Positions 7,797-17,389 of a DNA stretch of 64,000 nucleotides are shown here, piece after piece (the stretch's first letter is position 1; the number at the start of each line of letters is the position of its first letter). The notes under the pieces were generated by a model. It did no database searches, was not told where the DNA came from, and worked only from the letters and a program-made list of their open reading frames with translations. Origin of the DNA: Terriglobales bacterium (GTDB lineage Bacteria; Acidobacteriota; Terriglobia; Terriglobales; Acidobacteriaceae); NCBI GenBank assembly GCA_035651995.1, contig DASRER010000035.1:1-64000 (forward strand), given 5' to 3'. Made by a program: the position numbers and the translations under genes.

Positions 7797-9349
7797 CGCA
7801 GCGACTCCTCGCGCGCCGCCCGCTTCCAGTTCCCCTTCTGCGGTTGCACCGGGCCGTTCCGGGCGCCCCACTCAGGCCCTCCATTGGCTTGAGGGGCGAA
7901 GTTGGCCGGCACAACTCCTGCGCTTCCGTTCAGTGCGCTGAAGATGGCCGCCGCGGCCGCCGCAACTTCCGCCAGGTCGCCGTCCTCGCGCTCCGCGCCC
8001 CCTTCAGCCCGCGCCAGCAGCCGATCCAGGAAGCCCGTGTCGATTTGCCCCGCCACAAACTCGGGGTCGCGCAGGATGCGGCGAAACAACGAGAGATTGC
8101 TGCGGATCCCGCCGATGAAGTACTCATCGAGCGCGCGCCGCAGCCGCGCGATGGCCGAAGCCCGGTCGTCGCCGAACGCGATCAGCTTGGAGAGCAGCGG
8201 ATCGTAGTCGAGCGGCACGGTCCATCCTTCGTACACCCCGCTGTCCTCGCGTATGCCGGGCCCGGAGGGCGTCACCAGCCGCGCAATGCGCCCCGGCGAA
8301 GGAAAAAAATTGTTCTCCGGGTCCTCGGCGTACACCCGGCATTCGATCGCGTGCCCGCGCAGTTGCACATCGTCTTGCGCGAAGGGCAGCGGCTCACCCG
8401 CCGCGATGCGCAGTTGCAGGTGCACCAGGTCGAGCCCGGTGACCAGCTCCGTCACCGGATGCTCCACCTGCAAACGCGTGTTCATCTCCAGGAAGTAAAA
8501 GTTGCGTTGCGCGTCCACGAGAAACTCGATCGTCCCCGCGTTGGTATAGCCCGCCGCCAGCGCCGCCCGGACGGCCGCCTCGCCCATGGCGCGCCGCATC
8601 CGCTCATCCACCAGCGGCGATGGCGCCTCTTCCACCACCTTCTGATGCCGCCGCTGCAGGGAGCACTCGCGCTCGCCCAGGTAAACGCAGTGGCCGTGCT
8701 CATCGGCCAGGACCTGGATTTCGATATGCCGCGGCCGCTCGATCAGTTTCTCGATGTAGACCTCGCCGTCGCCGAACGCGCGCAGCGCCTCGCTCTGCGC
8801 GTCGCGCAGCGCGGCCCCGAGCTCGCTTTCGCTGCGCACCAGCCGCATGCCCTTGCCGCCGCCGCCCGCCGCGGCCTTGAGCATCACCGGATATCCGATG
8901 TCGCGCGCCAACCGGCGCGCCTCCTCTGCTGACGCAAGGCCGCGCGTCGACCCCGGCACCATCGGGACGCCCGCCGCCCGCATCGCCTGCCGGGCGCGGG
9001 TCTTCGACCCCATCAGCTCCATCGCCGCCGCCGTCGGCCCAATGAACTTAATGCCCGCTTCCTGGCAGGCGCGCGGAAACTCCGGCCGCTCCGACAGGAA
9101 CCCGTAGCCGGGATGCGCCGCCTCGGCCCCGCTGCGCCGCGCCACCTCGATCAGCTTGCCGACGTTCAGGTAAGACTCCGCCGCCGGCGCCGCCCCGATC
9201 CCGTACGCCTCGTCGGCCTGCTGAACATGCAGCGCCGCGCGGTCCACGTCCGAATAGACGGCGACCGTGGCGATGCCCGCCTCGCGGCACGCGCGAATCA
9301 CCCGCACCGCGATCTCACCGCGATTGGCAATCAGCACTTTGCGGAACAT
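7793..9349 (-). CDS. accC: biotin carboxylase subunit of acetyl/propionyl-CoA carboxylase
   Basis: ATP-dependent carboxylation of the biotin carrier. 518 residues, longer than E. coli AccC (449). The core is canonical: N-terminal FRKVLIANRGEIAVRVIRAC, ATP-grasp glycine loop AAAGGGGKGMRLV, ERECSLQRRHQKVVEEAPSP, and the catalytic EMNTRLQVEHPVTE loop. The extra C-terminal 60 residues are low-complexity and include a stretch (PQANGGPEWG) encoded by a palindromic element. It overlaps the carrier gene by the ATGA at 7793-7796. No carboxyltransferase is adjacent; accD in this window lies 31 kb away. Confidence 0.92.
   Translation of the reverse strand: MFRKVLIANRGEIAVRVIRACREAGIATVAVYSDVDRAALHVQQADEAYGIGAAPAAESYLNVGKLIEVARRSGAEAAHPGYGFLSERPEFPRACQEAGIKFIGPTAAAMELMGSKTRARQAMRAAGVPMVPGSTRGLASAEEARRLARDIGYPVMLKAAAGGGGKGMRLVRSESELGAALRDAQSEALRAFGDGEVYIEKLIERPRHIEIQVLADEHGHCVYLGERECSLQRRHQKVVEEAPSPLVDERMRRAMGEAAVRAALAAGYTNAGTIEFLVDAQRNFYFLEMNTRLQVEHPVTELVTGLDLVHLQLRIAAGEPLPFAQDDVQLRGHAIECRVYAEDPENNFFPSPGRIARLVTPSGPGIREDSGVYEGWTVPLDYDPLLSKLIAFGDDRASAIARLRRALDEYFIGGIRSNLSLFRRILRDPEFVAGQIDTGFLDRLLARAEGGAEREDGDLAEVAAAAAAIFSALNGSAGVVPANFAPQANGGPEWGARNGPVQPQKGNWKRAAREESLR
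7864..7898. repeat. palindromic element inside biotin carboxylase gene
   Basis: Imperfect inverted repeat (outer cgcccc/ggggcg, inner ctcaggcc/ggcttgag, 7-nt loop) homologous to the copy at 7676-7706. It lies in the dispensable C-terminal tail of the carboxylase and is read in the same frame (PQANGGPEWG). Confidence 0.7.
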
Positions 9350-9465
9350 AAAAGGACGCTGCTGCTCCTCGCTGATTCCTGCTGGACAATGCGCCGCCGC
9401 TTCCCCTCAATGATTGCCCTTGGCGGGGTTCAGCCAGTGGCCGGCGGCCGGCAGCGTTTTCCGAT

Positions 9466-9499
9466 TCTAAAAGAAAAGCCCGGCCGCTTCGGCCGGGCT
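9466..9499 (-). terminator. terminator of TPR lipoprotein operon
   Basis: On the minus strand a 10-bp stem (agcccggccg / cggccgggct, 3-nt loop) is followed by a ttttctttt tract, 17 nt after the stop codon at 9517. It would end the exbD/TPR transcript. Confidence 0.85.
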
Positions 9500-9516
9500 C
9501 TGATCACAGGCAACCC

Positions 9517-10374
9517 TCACTTGGTCGGCTGGTCGAGCGTGATGCCGCCCGGACCTTGCTGCTTCTCCGCCTTGGCCTTCTTGGTGGCCATGGTCTTGTC
9601 CACCCACTCGTCAGCCGTCTTCAGGTCCGCCTGCCGCGCTTCCGAATCGCCGCACGCGATGTCACCCTTGCGCCGATACAGCAGGTTCATGTAGGCCATC
9701 GCGTCGTCGTAATCGGGACGCAGATCGAGCGCCTTCTTCAGCATATCAATGCCTTCATTCACACGCGGCTCGTTCTTCTCCTTCAGCTGCTGGCAGAGCT
9801 TGTCGTTCTTCTTGCCGGTGACGTCGTCGTCCACCTTCATCCCTTCGGCGGCCTTCAGGTCGGCCGAGTCCTTGTAGGACTGCGTCCAGTCGATCACCGC
9901 CACCGAGTAGTACGCCTCGGGATCGTTGGGATCGAGTTCGATCGCCTTCTTGTAGTACTCCTTCGCGTCGTCGAACTTCTTCATCTGCAGATACAGGTAC
10001 GCGATGCCCTTCACGCTGTTCACGTTCTTGGAATCGCGCTGCAGTACGTTCTTGTACTCTTCGATCGCCTGCTCGCCGTACTTCACGTTGTCGGGGCTGT
10101 CGACGCCGGGGATGTACTGTTGCGCATAAGCGGTGGCCAGGTAGAGCCGCGCGTTGATCAGCGAGGGGTCCTGCTGCACCGCGTTCTTGAAGTGGTCAAT
10201 CGCCTCTTCGTAGCGCGCGTTCTTGTAGGACTGCACGCCCTTGTTGAGCTGGTCGCGTGCCCGCAGCTTGTCGCAGCCGGCGGCCACCAGCATCACCCCC
10301 GCCAGGGCGCAGATCGCCAGCGCCCTCCCCGCGGTTTTCCTGCCTCCGTTCACCCTCTGTTCGCTTCGCCTCAT
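9517..10374 (-). CDS. tetratricopeptide-repeat lipoprotein
   Basis: 285-residue lipoprotein. The signal ends in LVAAGC with the lipidated Cys at 34. At least three TPR units follow (INARLYLATAYAQQYIPG, VNSVKGIAYLYLQMKKFD, PEAYYSVAVIDWTQSYKD). It is last in the tonB-exbB-exbD-exbD run and ends at a strong terminator. The context suggests a periplasm-facing scaffold working with the TonB energiser, comparable to TPR proteins beside ExbBD clusters in other phyla. That role is inference. Confidence 0.82.
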   Translation of the reverse strand: MRRSEQRVNGGRKTAGRALAICALAGVMLVAAGCDKLRARDQLNKGVQSYKNARYEEAIDHFKNAVQQDPSLINARLYLATAYAQQYIPGVDSPDNVKYGEQAIEEYKNVLQRDSKNVNSVKGIAYLYLQMKKFDDAKEYYKKAIELDPNDPEAYYSVAVIDWTQSYKDSADLKAAEGMKVDDDVTGKKNDKLCQQLKEKNEPRVNEGIDMLKKALDLRPDYDDAMAYMNLLYRRKGDIACGDSEARQADLKTADEWVDKTMATKKAKAEKQQGPGGITLDQPTK

Positions 10375-10513
10375 TTGAGTTCCATCACTCCGTAAGGAAT
10401 TCGCCGGGCCCCTTGCGCCGCGCCCATCGGGCGCCCCGCAAACGCGGGATTATACGCGCGCCAGCGGCGCGCCATCGTGACTCAACCGGCCGTGTCCGCA
10501 AAATTGTTTGGGC

Positions 10514-10548
10514 CGAAAAGCCGCGCGCCCGGCGCCATGCGCCGGGCC
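10514..10548 (-). terminator. possible weak terminator or hairpin after exbD
   Basis: On the minus strand an 8-bp GC stem (cccggcgc / gcgccggg, 3-nt loop) lies about 14 nt after the exbD stop. A short tttt follows 8 nt later. It could attenuate transcription before the TPR gene or be a plain hairpin. Confidence 0.4.
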
Positions 10549-10559
10549 CGCGTGACGTC

Positions 10560-11000
10560 TTAGCCGCCCTGCTCGATCTTCGCCGTGATCAGGCCGATCT
10601 TCAGGTCGGGGTCGGCGCCGTGCGCGATGTCGATCACCTGCGCCACGTCGGCGAAGGGCAGATTGTCGTCCGCCTTCACGAACATTACCTTCTGCGCGCG
10701 CGTCTTGTAGATGTCGGTTAGCCGTCCCTGCAGCGACTCCCAGGTCACATCGTCCTGGTTGATCTTCAGCGACGGCTTGTCGGTGCCGTTGGAGATGAGC
10801 TGCACCACAATGGTGCGGTCCATCGGCTCACTCTGCTTGGTCTGGTCCTTCGGCGGCTGCGGCACCAGCGCGTCCAGGCCCTTGGGCGTGAGCGGTGTGA
10901 TCACCATGAAGATGATGAGCAGCACCAGCAGCACGTCAATCAGCGGCGTTACGTTGATGTCGGCGGAGGGCCCGTTGCCACTCCCCATGCTCATTGCCAT
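10560..11000 (-). CDS. exbD: ExbD/TolR-family energiser subunit (second copy)
   Basis: 146-residue inner-membrane protein: short cytosolic N terminus, one membrane helix (VLLVLLIIFMVITPL) with the conserved proton-path Asp just before it in TPLIDVLLV, and a periplasmic domain. It forms the proton-driven motor with ExbB that powers TonB. AAAGG lies 8 nt before the start. It is the second of two non-identical ExbD genes in tandem, a pattern known in Xanthomonas and several acidobacteria. Confidence 0.93.
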   Translation of the reverse strand: MAMSMGSGNGPSADINVTPLIDVLLVLLIIFMVITPLTPKGLDALVPQPPKDQTKQSEPMDRTIVVQLISNGTDKPSLKINQDDVTWESLQGRLTDIYKTRAQKVMFVKADDNLPFADVAQVIDIAHGADPDLKIGLITAKIEQGG

Positions 11001-11049
11001 AGCCGGAACCTTTCGTCAGCCCGCTCGCGGCGGGCTTGAATTCTTGCCG

Positions 11050-11520
<471 letters not shown>

Positions 11521-11633
11521 GCTCTGCTATCTCCCGCCTCAGCCGCTGTTTTCGCGCCTGCGGGCCCGCCCTGCCGTTGGCAGCCGGGCGGACCCGATTC
11601 AGGCTGGAGGAAAACAACCTCGAGGCCCTGGAA

Positions 11634-12389
11634 CTACGGTCGGCGCGCTGCGCCCCGCCGCTTCAGGAAGTAATCGATCAGCTCGCTCGACGAGTTGTCC
11701 ATCTCCACGTCGAACGCTTCCACGCGGTTGGTGAAGTAGTTGAACATCATCACCGCGGGAATGGCCACGAACAGCCCGATGGCCGTCGTCACCAGCGCTT
11801 CGGAAATGCCGCCCGCCACCGCGCCCAGTCCGGTTGCCTTCTGGTTCGAGATTTCGCGGAATGCGTTCAGAATGCCCACCACCGTGCCGAACAGGCCCAC
11901 GAACGGCGCCGTCGATCCGATGGTCGCCAACCCGCCCAGGCCGCGCTTCAGCTCGGCGTGAACGATGGCTTCGGCGCGCTCCAGCGCGCGCTTGGAGGCT
12001 TCAATCGTCTCGCCCGGAATGTCCGAGGAATCCGAGTGCGCCCGGAATTCCTGCAATCCCGCGGTCACGACCTTCGCCAGGTGGCTCTTCTTGTTGCGCT
12101 CGGCTACGCGGATCGCCTCATCGATCTTGCCTTCGCGCAGCGCTCCCGCCACCGCCGGCGCGAAGGCGCGCGACTGCTTGCGGGCGGCGCTGAACGCCAT
12201 CCAGCGGTCAATCATCACCCCGATCGACCAGCCCGACATGATGAACAGGATGATGACCACGATCCGGGCCAGCCACCCCATCTGCTTCCACAATGAAACC
12301 GGGTCCCATCCAACCGCGCCCTCTCCCTGCATCCAGAGCGCCAGGGTCCCGGCATGCGTCATTGCCAGTGCTGCTAGGTTTGCCAACAT
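11634..12389 (-). CDS. exbB: ExbB/TolQ/MotA-family proton channel
   Basis: 251 residues with three membrane helices: VVIILFIMSGWSIGVMID, then IGSTAPFVGLFGTVVGILNAF and LVTTAIGLFVAIPAVMMFNYF. The last two line the proton path (the TAPFVGLFGTV and TTAIGLFVAIPAV signatures are diagnostic). It works with ExbD and TonB to energise outer-membrane receptors, two of which lie at 54-61 kb. A GAGGAGG lies rather far (13 nt) upstream of the ATG. Confidence 0.93.
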   Translation of the reverse strand: MLANLAALAMTHAGTLALWMQGEGAVGWDPVSLWKQMGWLARIVVIILFIMSGWSIGVMIDRWMAFSAARKQSRAFAPAVAGALREGKIDEAIRVAERNKKSHLAKVVTAGLQEFRAHSDSSDIPGETIEASKRALERAEAIVHAELKRGLGGLATIGSTAPFVGLFGTVVGILNAFREISNQKATGLGAVAGGISEALVTTAIGLFVAIPAVMMFNYFTNRVEAFDVEMDNSSSELIDYFLKRRGAARRP

Positions 12390-12631
12390 GAGTTGTTGTT
12401 TTCCTCCTCAGGAACTCGTTACGAATGACCGATTGCTGAAAAACTCCGGGCCGCCTGCGTCCATCCTTGCCGGCGGCCCCGGCCTTCTTACAGACAACGT
12501 CTCAGACGCCGCGAAAATCCCACGATTGTACGCCTCCGCGCCAGCCCGGCGGCCACAGCAGCTTTGATTCCTCGTACCTGCTCCGGGTGGGCCTGCCCTA
12601 CCCATTGCCGCCTGCGTCCGGCCCAAGACGT

Positions 12632-13375
12632 TTAGCCGCCCGAGAGCGTGAAGTTCACCGTAATCTGCGTCTCCACCTCGACCGGTTCGCCGTTCAGGAT
12701 GTACGGCTTGTAGCGCCACTGCTTCACCGCATCGAGCGCCGCCTGCACCAGCATCGGGTGTCCGCTGGCCACCCTCAGGCCTTCGATCGTGCCCTGCTTG
12801 CTGATGATGGCTTGCAGCACCACTGCGCCCTGCACGCGCGCCGCCTTGGCGATCGCCGGATAAATCGGCTTCACGTCGTGGATCAGGTTGCCCGTGGTCA
12901 CGCCCTGCGAGACGCGCACCCGCTGCGGTGTCGCCACCTTCGGCACCGCCACCGGCGCGGAGCTGATGATGCCGCCAATGACGCCGCCCATCTGCCCGCC
13001 CGGCACGCCGCCGGGCACGCCGCCCACCACGCCCGCCACCCCGGAAACCGGCGGCGGCGCTTCCTCTTCCTTGATCATCTGGATCTTCTGGGGAATCTTG
13101 GTGGGTGTGCGGAGCTGCCCGTTTTCAATTTCCGTCTGGACGATCTTGACCACCTTCACCGGAGTGGCCGCCGGAGGCGGCGGTGGCGGAGGTGGCGGTG
13201 GCGGGGCCACCAGGAACGTCATGAGCTGCTGCTTCGGCAGCGCCTCGGTATAAATCAGCGGGATCAAAATCAGGATGATGATCAGCCCGGTCTGGAAGGC
13301 GAACGAGAAAATCGTCGTCCAGCCCCGCTTCGTTTTTAGCCGGCCGCCGGATTCAATAAGGCTGTCTTCAAACAT
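12632..13375 (-). CDS. tonB: TonB-family energy transducer
   Basis: 247 residues starting at the ATG at 13375, which is preceded by AGGGGGG; longer in-frame extensions have no membrane function. One membrane helix (IFSFAFQTGLIIILILIPL) near residue 25 is followed by an eleven-proline run, a Gly/Pro-rich spacer and a C-terminal TonB domain (YPAIAKAARVQGAVVLQAII ... ALDAVKQWRYKPYILNG). It spans the periplasm and transfers energy from ExbBD to receptors. It sits directly between secF and exbB, linking export and import machineries in one run. Confidence 0.92.
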   Translation of the reverse strand: MFEDSLIESGGRLKTKRGWTTIFSFAFQTGLIIILILIPLIYTEALPKQQLMTFLVAPPPPPPPPPPPAATPVKVVKIVQTEIENGQLRTPTKIPQKIQMIKEEEAPPPVSGVAGVVGGVPGGVPGGQMGGVIGGIISSAPVAVPKVATPQRVRVSQGVTTGNLIHDVKPIYPAIAKAARVQGAVVLQAIISKQGTIEGLRVASGHPMLVQAALDAVKQWRYKPYILNGEPVEVETQITVNFTLSGG

Positions 13376-13518
13376 AGCCTCATACCCCCCTGCAACACGT
13401 GTCCCTGTTGTTTTGACACCGGAAGCCGCCAGTTTGCTCCCGGGATGGTCTCTGCTGCTGGGCCCTTTCCGCCCCATCGCGCCAAAACCCGGCGCCACGG
13501 GGCCGTTTTCCTTGGAAA

Positions 13519-14745
13519 TTATGCCTTTACCCGGACCTTCTGCTTCCGGGCCGGTTCACTGGCCACCGGGGCCAGGGTCCTGCGTCCCTGCTTCGCGCGC
13601 CACTCCTGGTAAGCCACCAGCATGGGCGCGGCGACCGCGACGGACGAATACGTACCGATTAAGATGCCGATTACCAGGGCAAAGGAGAACCCATGCAGGA
13701 CCTCCCCGCCGAACACATACAACGAGAGCACCGTCAGGAATGTCAAGCCTGAGGTCAGGATCGTCCGGCTCAGCGTCTGGTTGATGCTCCGGTTCACGAT
13801 GTCGCCCAGCGGCTCGCGCCGCAGCAGCTTCAGGTTCTCGCGAATGCGGTCGAAGATCACGATCGTGTCATTCATCGAGTAGCCGACCAGCGTCAGGATG
13901 GCGGCAATCACCGTCAGGCTGATTTCCTTGTTGGTCAGCGAGAACGCGCCCACCGTGATCAGCGTGTCGTGGAACACGGCCACCACCGCCGCCACGCCGT
14001 AGATCAGTTCGAAGCGGAACCACAGGTACACCAGCATGCCCGCCAGCGATCCGAGGATCGCCCAGCGCGCCTGGGTCTGCAGTTGCTTGCCGACCTGGGG
14101 CCCTACGATCTCCACGTTGCGCACGCCGAAGCCGGAAAGATAAAAGCCGTCTTTCAGCGCGTCCACTACTTTCGCATCCACCGCCTGGCGCAGGTCGTCA
14201 ATCGAGCGCAGCACGCCCCCGTGCGCCTTGTCGCGGAAGCTCACAATCTTCTGCGCTTCGGCCTGGTATTTCTGCGTCGCGTCGGTCCCGGCGCGCAGCG
14301 GGTCTTTTTCCATCAGGAAATTCTGGATGGTGAGCGAGCTGGCGTTGTTCAGGTCTCGCTTGCCGGCGTTGGCGGCGGCCTGCGAGGCCGGCGAACTCTT
14401 CTCCAGCGCCTCGATGATGGTGTTCTTGCCCTTGTCCAGCGAGGCCTCGCTGGTTTCCTTCTCTGCCAGGCCGATCAGCACCTCATTGCTGCCAGCTTCG
14501 CCGTAGCGCTGGATGCGGGCGTTCTTCAGCCCGGCGCGGTCCAGGTCGCCGCGGATCTGGTCCAGGTTCGGCGTGTCCACGAACTTCACATACGCGTCGG
14601 TGCCGCCGCGAAAGTCAACACCCAGCGGAATGCCGTGCCACAACAGCATGCTGAGCACGCCCGCCACGCTGAACATCAGCGAGAAGCCGAGAAAGTACCA
14701 CTTCTTCCCTAACCAGTCGATGTTCGGATTACGAAAAAACTCCAC
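13519..14745 (-). CDS. secF: protein translocase subunit SecF
   Basis: 408 residues, longer than E. coli SecF (323) because of an inserted, mostly helical periplasmic segment at about 115-170. The SecF signatures are present: GVDFRGGT near residue 44 and the VGYSMNDTIVIFDRIREN loop between membrane helices. Partner of SecD in proton-driven late steps of Sec export. Encoded 112 nt after secD. Confidence 0.95.
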   Translation of the reverse strand: MEFFRNPNIDWLGKKWYFLGFSLMFSVAGVLSMLLWHGIPLGVDFRGGTDAYVKFVDTPNLDQIRGDLDRAGLKNARIQRYGEAGSNEVLIGLAEKETSEASLDKGKNTIIEALEKSSPASQAAANAGKRDLNNASSLTIQNFLMEKDPLRAGTDATQKYQAEAQKIVSFRDKAHGGVLRSIDDLRQAVDAKVVDALKDGFYLSGFGVRNVEIVGPQVGKQLQTQARWAILGSLAGMLVYLWFRFELIYGVAAVVAVFHDTLITVGAFSLTNKEISLTVIAAILTLVGYSMNDTIVIFDRIRENLKLLRREPLGDIVNRSINQTLSRTILTSGLTFLTVLSLYVFGGEVLHGFSFALVIGILIGTYSSVAVAAPMLVAYQEWRAKQGRRTLAPVASEPARKQKVRVKA

Positions 14746-14765
14746 AAGTACCCCGGAATTCCTTA

Positions 14766-14857
14766 TTTGTCGTTTCCTGTTGGTCCTTTGTCATGGGCGG
14801 CGCTCTTCGACGCCATCCCGCGCTCTCGCCAGGTAACCGATATCAAATCACCAGTCG
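14766..14857. repeat. probable inverted heptamer array between secD and secF
   Basis: The left half reads tttgtcg, tttcctg, ttggtcc, tttgtca from 14766. The right half (about 14833-14857) is a loose reverse complement (accgata, tcaaatc, accagtc) and abuts the secD stop codon at 14858. This is the weakest of the arrays. Confidence 0.4.
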
Positions 14858-16477
14858 CTAAATGCTCAGCGCTTCGCCCGGCTGCTTGCGGTTCAGCACC
14901 GCATCGAAGATCACGCGCGAAACGAACACAGCCGTAAACAGGTTCGCCAGCAGGCCGAAGGTCAGCGTGACCGCAAAGCCGCGCACCGGCCCGGTGCCGA
15001 ACACGAACAGAATGAATGCCGAAACAATCGTGGTGACGTGCGTATCCACGATCGTCACCCAGGCGTGCTTGAAGCCCTGGTCGATCGCCGCCGCAGCCGA
15101 CTTGCCCGCGCGCAGCTCCTCCCGGATGCGCTCGAAAATCAGCACGTTGGAATCCACGCCCATGCCGACCGTCAGGATCACGCCGGCAATGCCCGGCAGC
15201 GTGAGCGTAGCCCCGGTGAAGCCGAGGAAGCCCAGCAGGATGATCAGGTTCAAAATCAGCCCGACGTTGGCGTTGATGCCCGCGCCGCGGTAGTACACCA
15301 GCATGAAGATCAGCACCGCCGCCATGCCGATGATGGCCGCGCGCACGCCCTGCCGGATCGAATCGGCGCCCAGCGACGGCCCCACCGTGCGCTCCTCCAG
15401 GTACCGGATGCCGGCCGGCAGCGCCCCCGAGCGCAGCACCATGGCCACGTCTTTCGCGCGCTGCTCGTCGCCAATGCCGGTGATCTGGCCGCTGTCGTGA
15501 ATCGTTTCCTGGATGGTCGCCACTTCCTGCACTTTGTTGTCGAGCACCACCGCGAGCTGGTCGCCCACGTGCGACCCGGTGAAGGCCGCGAAGCGGCGTC
15601 CGCCGTCGCCGGTCAGGTTGAAGTGCACCGCCGGACGCCCGTTCTCATCCCGCGATGACGAAGCGTCCCGCAGGTCGCGCCCCGCCACGGCCGAGCTGCG
15701 CGAAATCAGGTAGAAGGCCTCGGCCGGCTGGTCCCCGCCACCCGAGCGGAAGTTCCGCCCCTTCATCAGCACCTGGTCAGGTGGGATCGACCCGTTGTGC
15801 GCCGCCAGCGCTTCCTGCTCGCTCGCGTACGGCCCGCCAAACGACTGCCGGATTTCCAGCATGGCGGTGGACTGCATGATCTCTTTCACCCGCCCCGGAT
15901 CGTCGACGCCGGGGAGCTGAACAAGAATCTGGTAATCGCCCAGGCCGTGCTCCTGGATGATCGGCTCGCTCACGCCCAATTGGTCAATGCGGTTGCGGAT
16001 GGTCTCGATCGCCTGCTGCACCGCCTGGTTCTTCAGCGCGGCCAGCGACTGCGCCTTCATCGAGAGCGTCCACGTGTTCTCGGCCCCGGAAGCCAGGTCC
16101 CACTCGGGAAGCTGCTCACTCACCAGGTTGCGCACCTGGCTGGTCGCGTCGGGCGGAACTCCGCGGATCACCACTTTGTCGGGCGCGCTCGCCGCGTCGG
16201 GCTTGCTGATGTCGCTGTAGGTAACGCCGGCGCGCTTCAGTTGGTCCTTCAGGCGCTCCACCACGCGGTCGGATTCGGCGTTGACCGCGTCGGCAACCTG
16301 CACTTGCAGGATCAGGTGCGTGCCACCCTTCAGGTCGAGCCCGAGATGAATGCGGTCGGTAATCCCGGCCAGCAGCGCGCCGCCGCTCACGCCCTTCGGT
16401 ATCCCAACGATGCCGAACAGGAACACCAGCAGCACCGCGCCAATCAGTATCGTTTTGCCGAGTAGGTTCTTCTTCAT
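14858..16477 (-). CDS. secD: protein translocase subunit SecD
   Basis: 539 residues with six membrane helices and a large periplasmic domain. Signatures include HLGLDLKGGTHLILQV near residue 42, a C-terminal RND-type core with VGMGVDSNVLIFERIREEL, and GFKHAWVTIVDTHVTT. It works with SecF and YajC at SecYEG. AGGGCAG lies 5 nt before the ATG. Confidence 0.96.
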   Translation of the reverse strand: MKKNLLGKTILIGAVLLVFLFGIVGIPKGVSGGALLAGITDRIHLGLDLKGGTHLILQVQVADAVNAESDRVVERLKDQLKRAGVTYSDISKPDAASAPDKVVIRGVPPDATSQVRNLVSEQLPEWDLASGAENTWTLSMKAQSLAALKNQAVQQAIETIRNRIDQLGVSEPIIQEHGLGDYQILVQLPGVDDPGRVKEIMQSTAMLEIRQSFGGPYASEQEALAAHNGSIPPDQVLMKGRNFRSGGGDQPAEAFYLISRSSAVAGRDLRDASSSRDENGRPAVHFNLTGDGGRRFAAFTGSHVGDQLAVVLDNKVQEVATIQETIHDSGQITGIGDEQRAKDVAMVLRSGALPAGIRYLEERTVGPSLGADSIRQGVRAAIIGMAAVLIFMLVYYRGAGINANVGLILNLIILLGFLGFTGATLTLPGIAGVILTVGMGVDSNVLIFERIREELRAGKSAAAAIDQGFKHAWVTIVDTHVTTIVSAFILFVFGTGPVRGFAVTLTFGLLANLFTAVFVSRVIFDAVLNRKQPGEALSI

Positions 16478-16487
16478 GAACTGCCCT

Positions 16488-16604
16488 GGGTCATTGAAGA
16501 TCGGGTCATTGAAGATCGGGTCATTGTCTCATCGGGTCATTTGGCCGCTGTCGGCTCACGTGTCCAGTCTCAATGACCCGATGACCCGATGGCCCGATGT
16601 TCAC
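16488..16604. repeat. inverted CATCGGGTCATTG array between yajC and secD
   Basis: Left half: gggtcattgaagatc twice, then gggtcattgtctc and atcgggtcat (16488-16541). Right half (16571-16604): caatgacccgatgacccg and ggcccgatgttcac, the reverse complement type. It ends 5 nt before the yajC stop codon (16610). The same unit recurs at 24464-24540 and 28587-28637. Confidence 0.75.
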
Positions 16605-16609
16605 TGCTA

Positions 16610-16927
16610 TCAACTTTTTTCTTCCGCCACCTGCACCACCGACGACCGCGTCACTTCCAGCCGCAGGTTGTCGGGCGGCACGCGCAACTGCACCGCGTCC
16701 TCCTTGATGGCGATGATGGTGCCGCGCAGGCCGCCGCTGGTCACCACTTTGTCGCCCGTCTTCAGCGCGTTCAGCATCTCCTGCCACTTCCGCTGGCGCC
16801 GCTGCTGCGGCAGGATCAGCAGAAAGTAAAAGACACCGAAAATGAACACCAGGGGCAGCCACATCAGGATGCCCCCGCTGCCGCCCGGCGCCTGCAGGAG
16901 GACGCCTGCGCTGCTGAAGACTGTCAT
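16610..16927 (-). CDS. yajC: Sec translocase accessory protein YajC
   Basis: About 105 residues: a short N terminus, one membrane helix (WLPLVFIFGVFYFLLILPQ), the QQRRQRKWQEML basic segment and a small KTGDKVVTSGGLRGTI domain. It is the conserved partner of SecDF. The ATG at 16927 was chosen; a TTG at 16939 is closer to GAGAGGAC but only 2 nt from it. Gene order tgt-yajC-secD-secF is widespread, but here tgt is 820 bp upstream. Confidence 0.92.
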   Translation of the reverse strand: MTVFSSAGVLLQAPGGSGGILMWLPLVFIFGVFYFLLILPQQRRQRKWQEMLNALKTGDKVVTSGGLRGTIIAIKEDAVQLRVPPDNLRLEVTRSSVVQVAEEKS

Positions 16928-16939
16928 CGGAGCGGCCAA

Positions 16940-17389
16940 GTCCTCTCAACCGGGAACTCGCAGCGCCCATGCTCGTGCTCGTCGCTGCCCAGTCTTTCCT
17001 CTGTGCTTCTGCTTCGGGATTCGGGTCCCCAGGGGTACAAGCCTCGGGGATGTCCTTGCCGCTCAGGCGCGCGCGGACAACTGCTGCTTCCGTCCCTTGC
17101 CCCAGGCGCCTGCTTGCCGCCGTCCGCGTGGTGCCTCGGTGAAGGTCGGGCGTTACAGACTGGGGTGCTGCTCAATGCCACTTCGGAATGCCGCGTCCCG
17201 CCGCCACCCCCGCAAACTGCCCCGAACGCGGCGCAGGGGGACCTCAGACACAAGCCCTGCCAACTCCCCAAGTCCCATAGAATGCCGCAGCCTGCGCGCA
17301 AGTGTCAAGGTTCCAGAGACAACAGAGAGAGCGCCGGGACAAAACGGTGCAGTACGCACAATTTACGTTGCACTCACAACCGTTTTGCA
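16940..17389. other. intergenic region with no gene seen
   Basis: First 450 bp of the gap between yajC and tgt. No reading frame with coding character, RNA gene or repeat was recognised. A yajC promoter should lie here but no clear boxes are visible. Confidence 0.5.
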
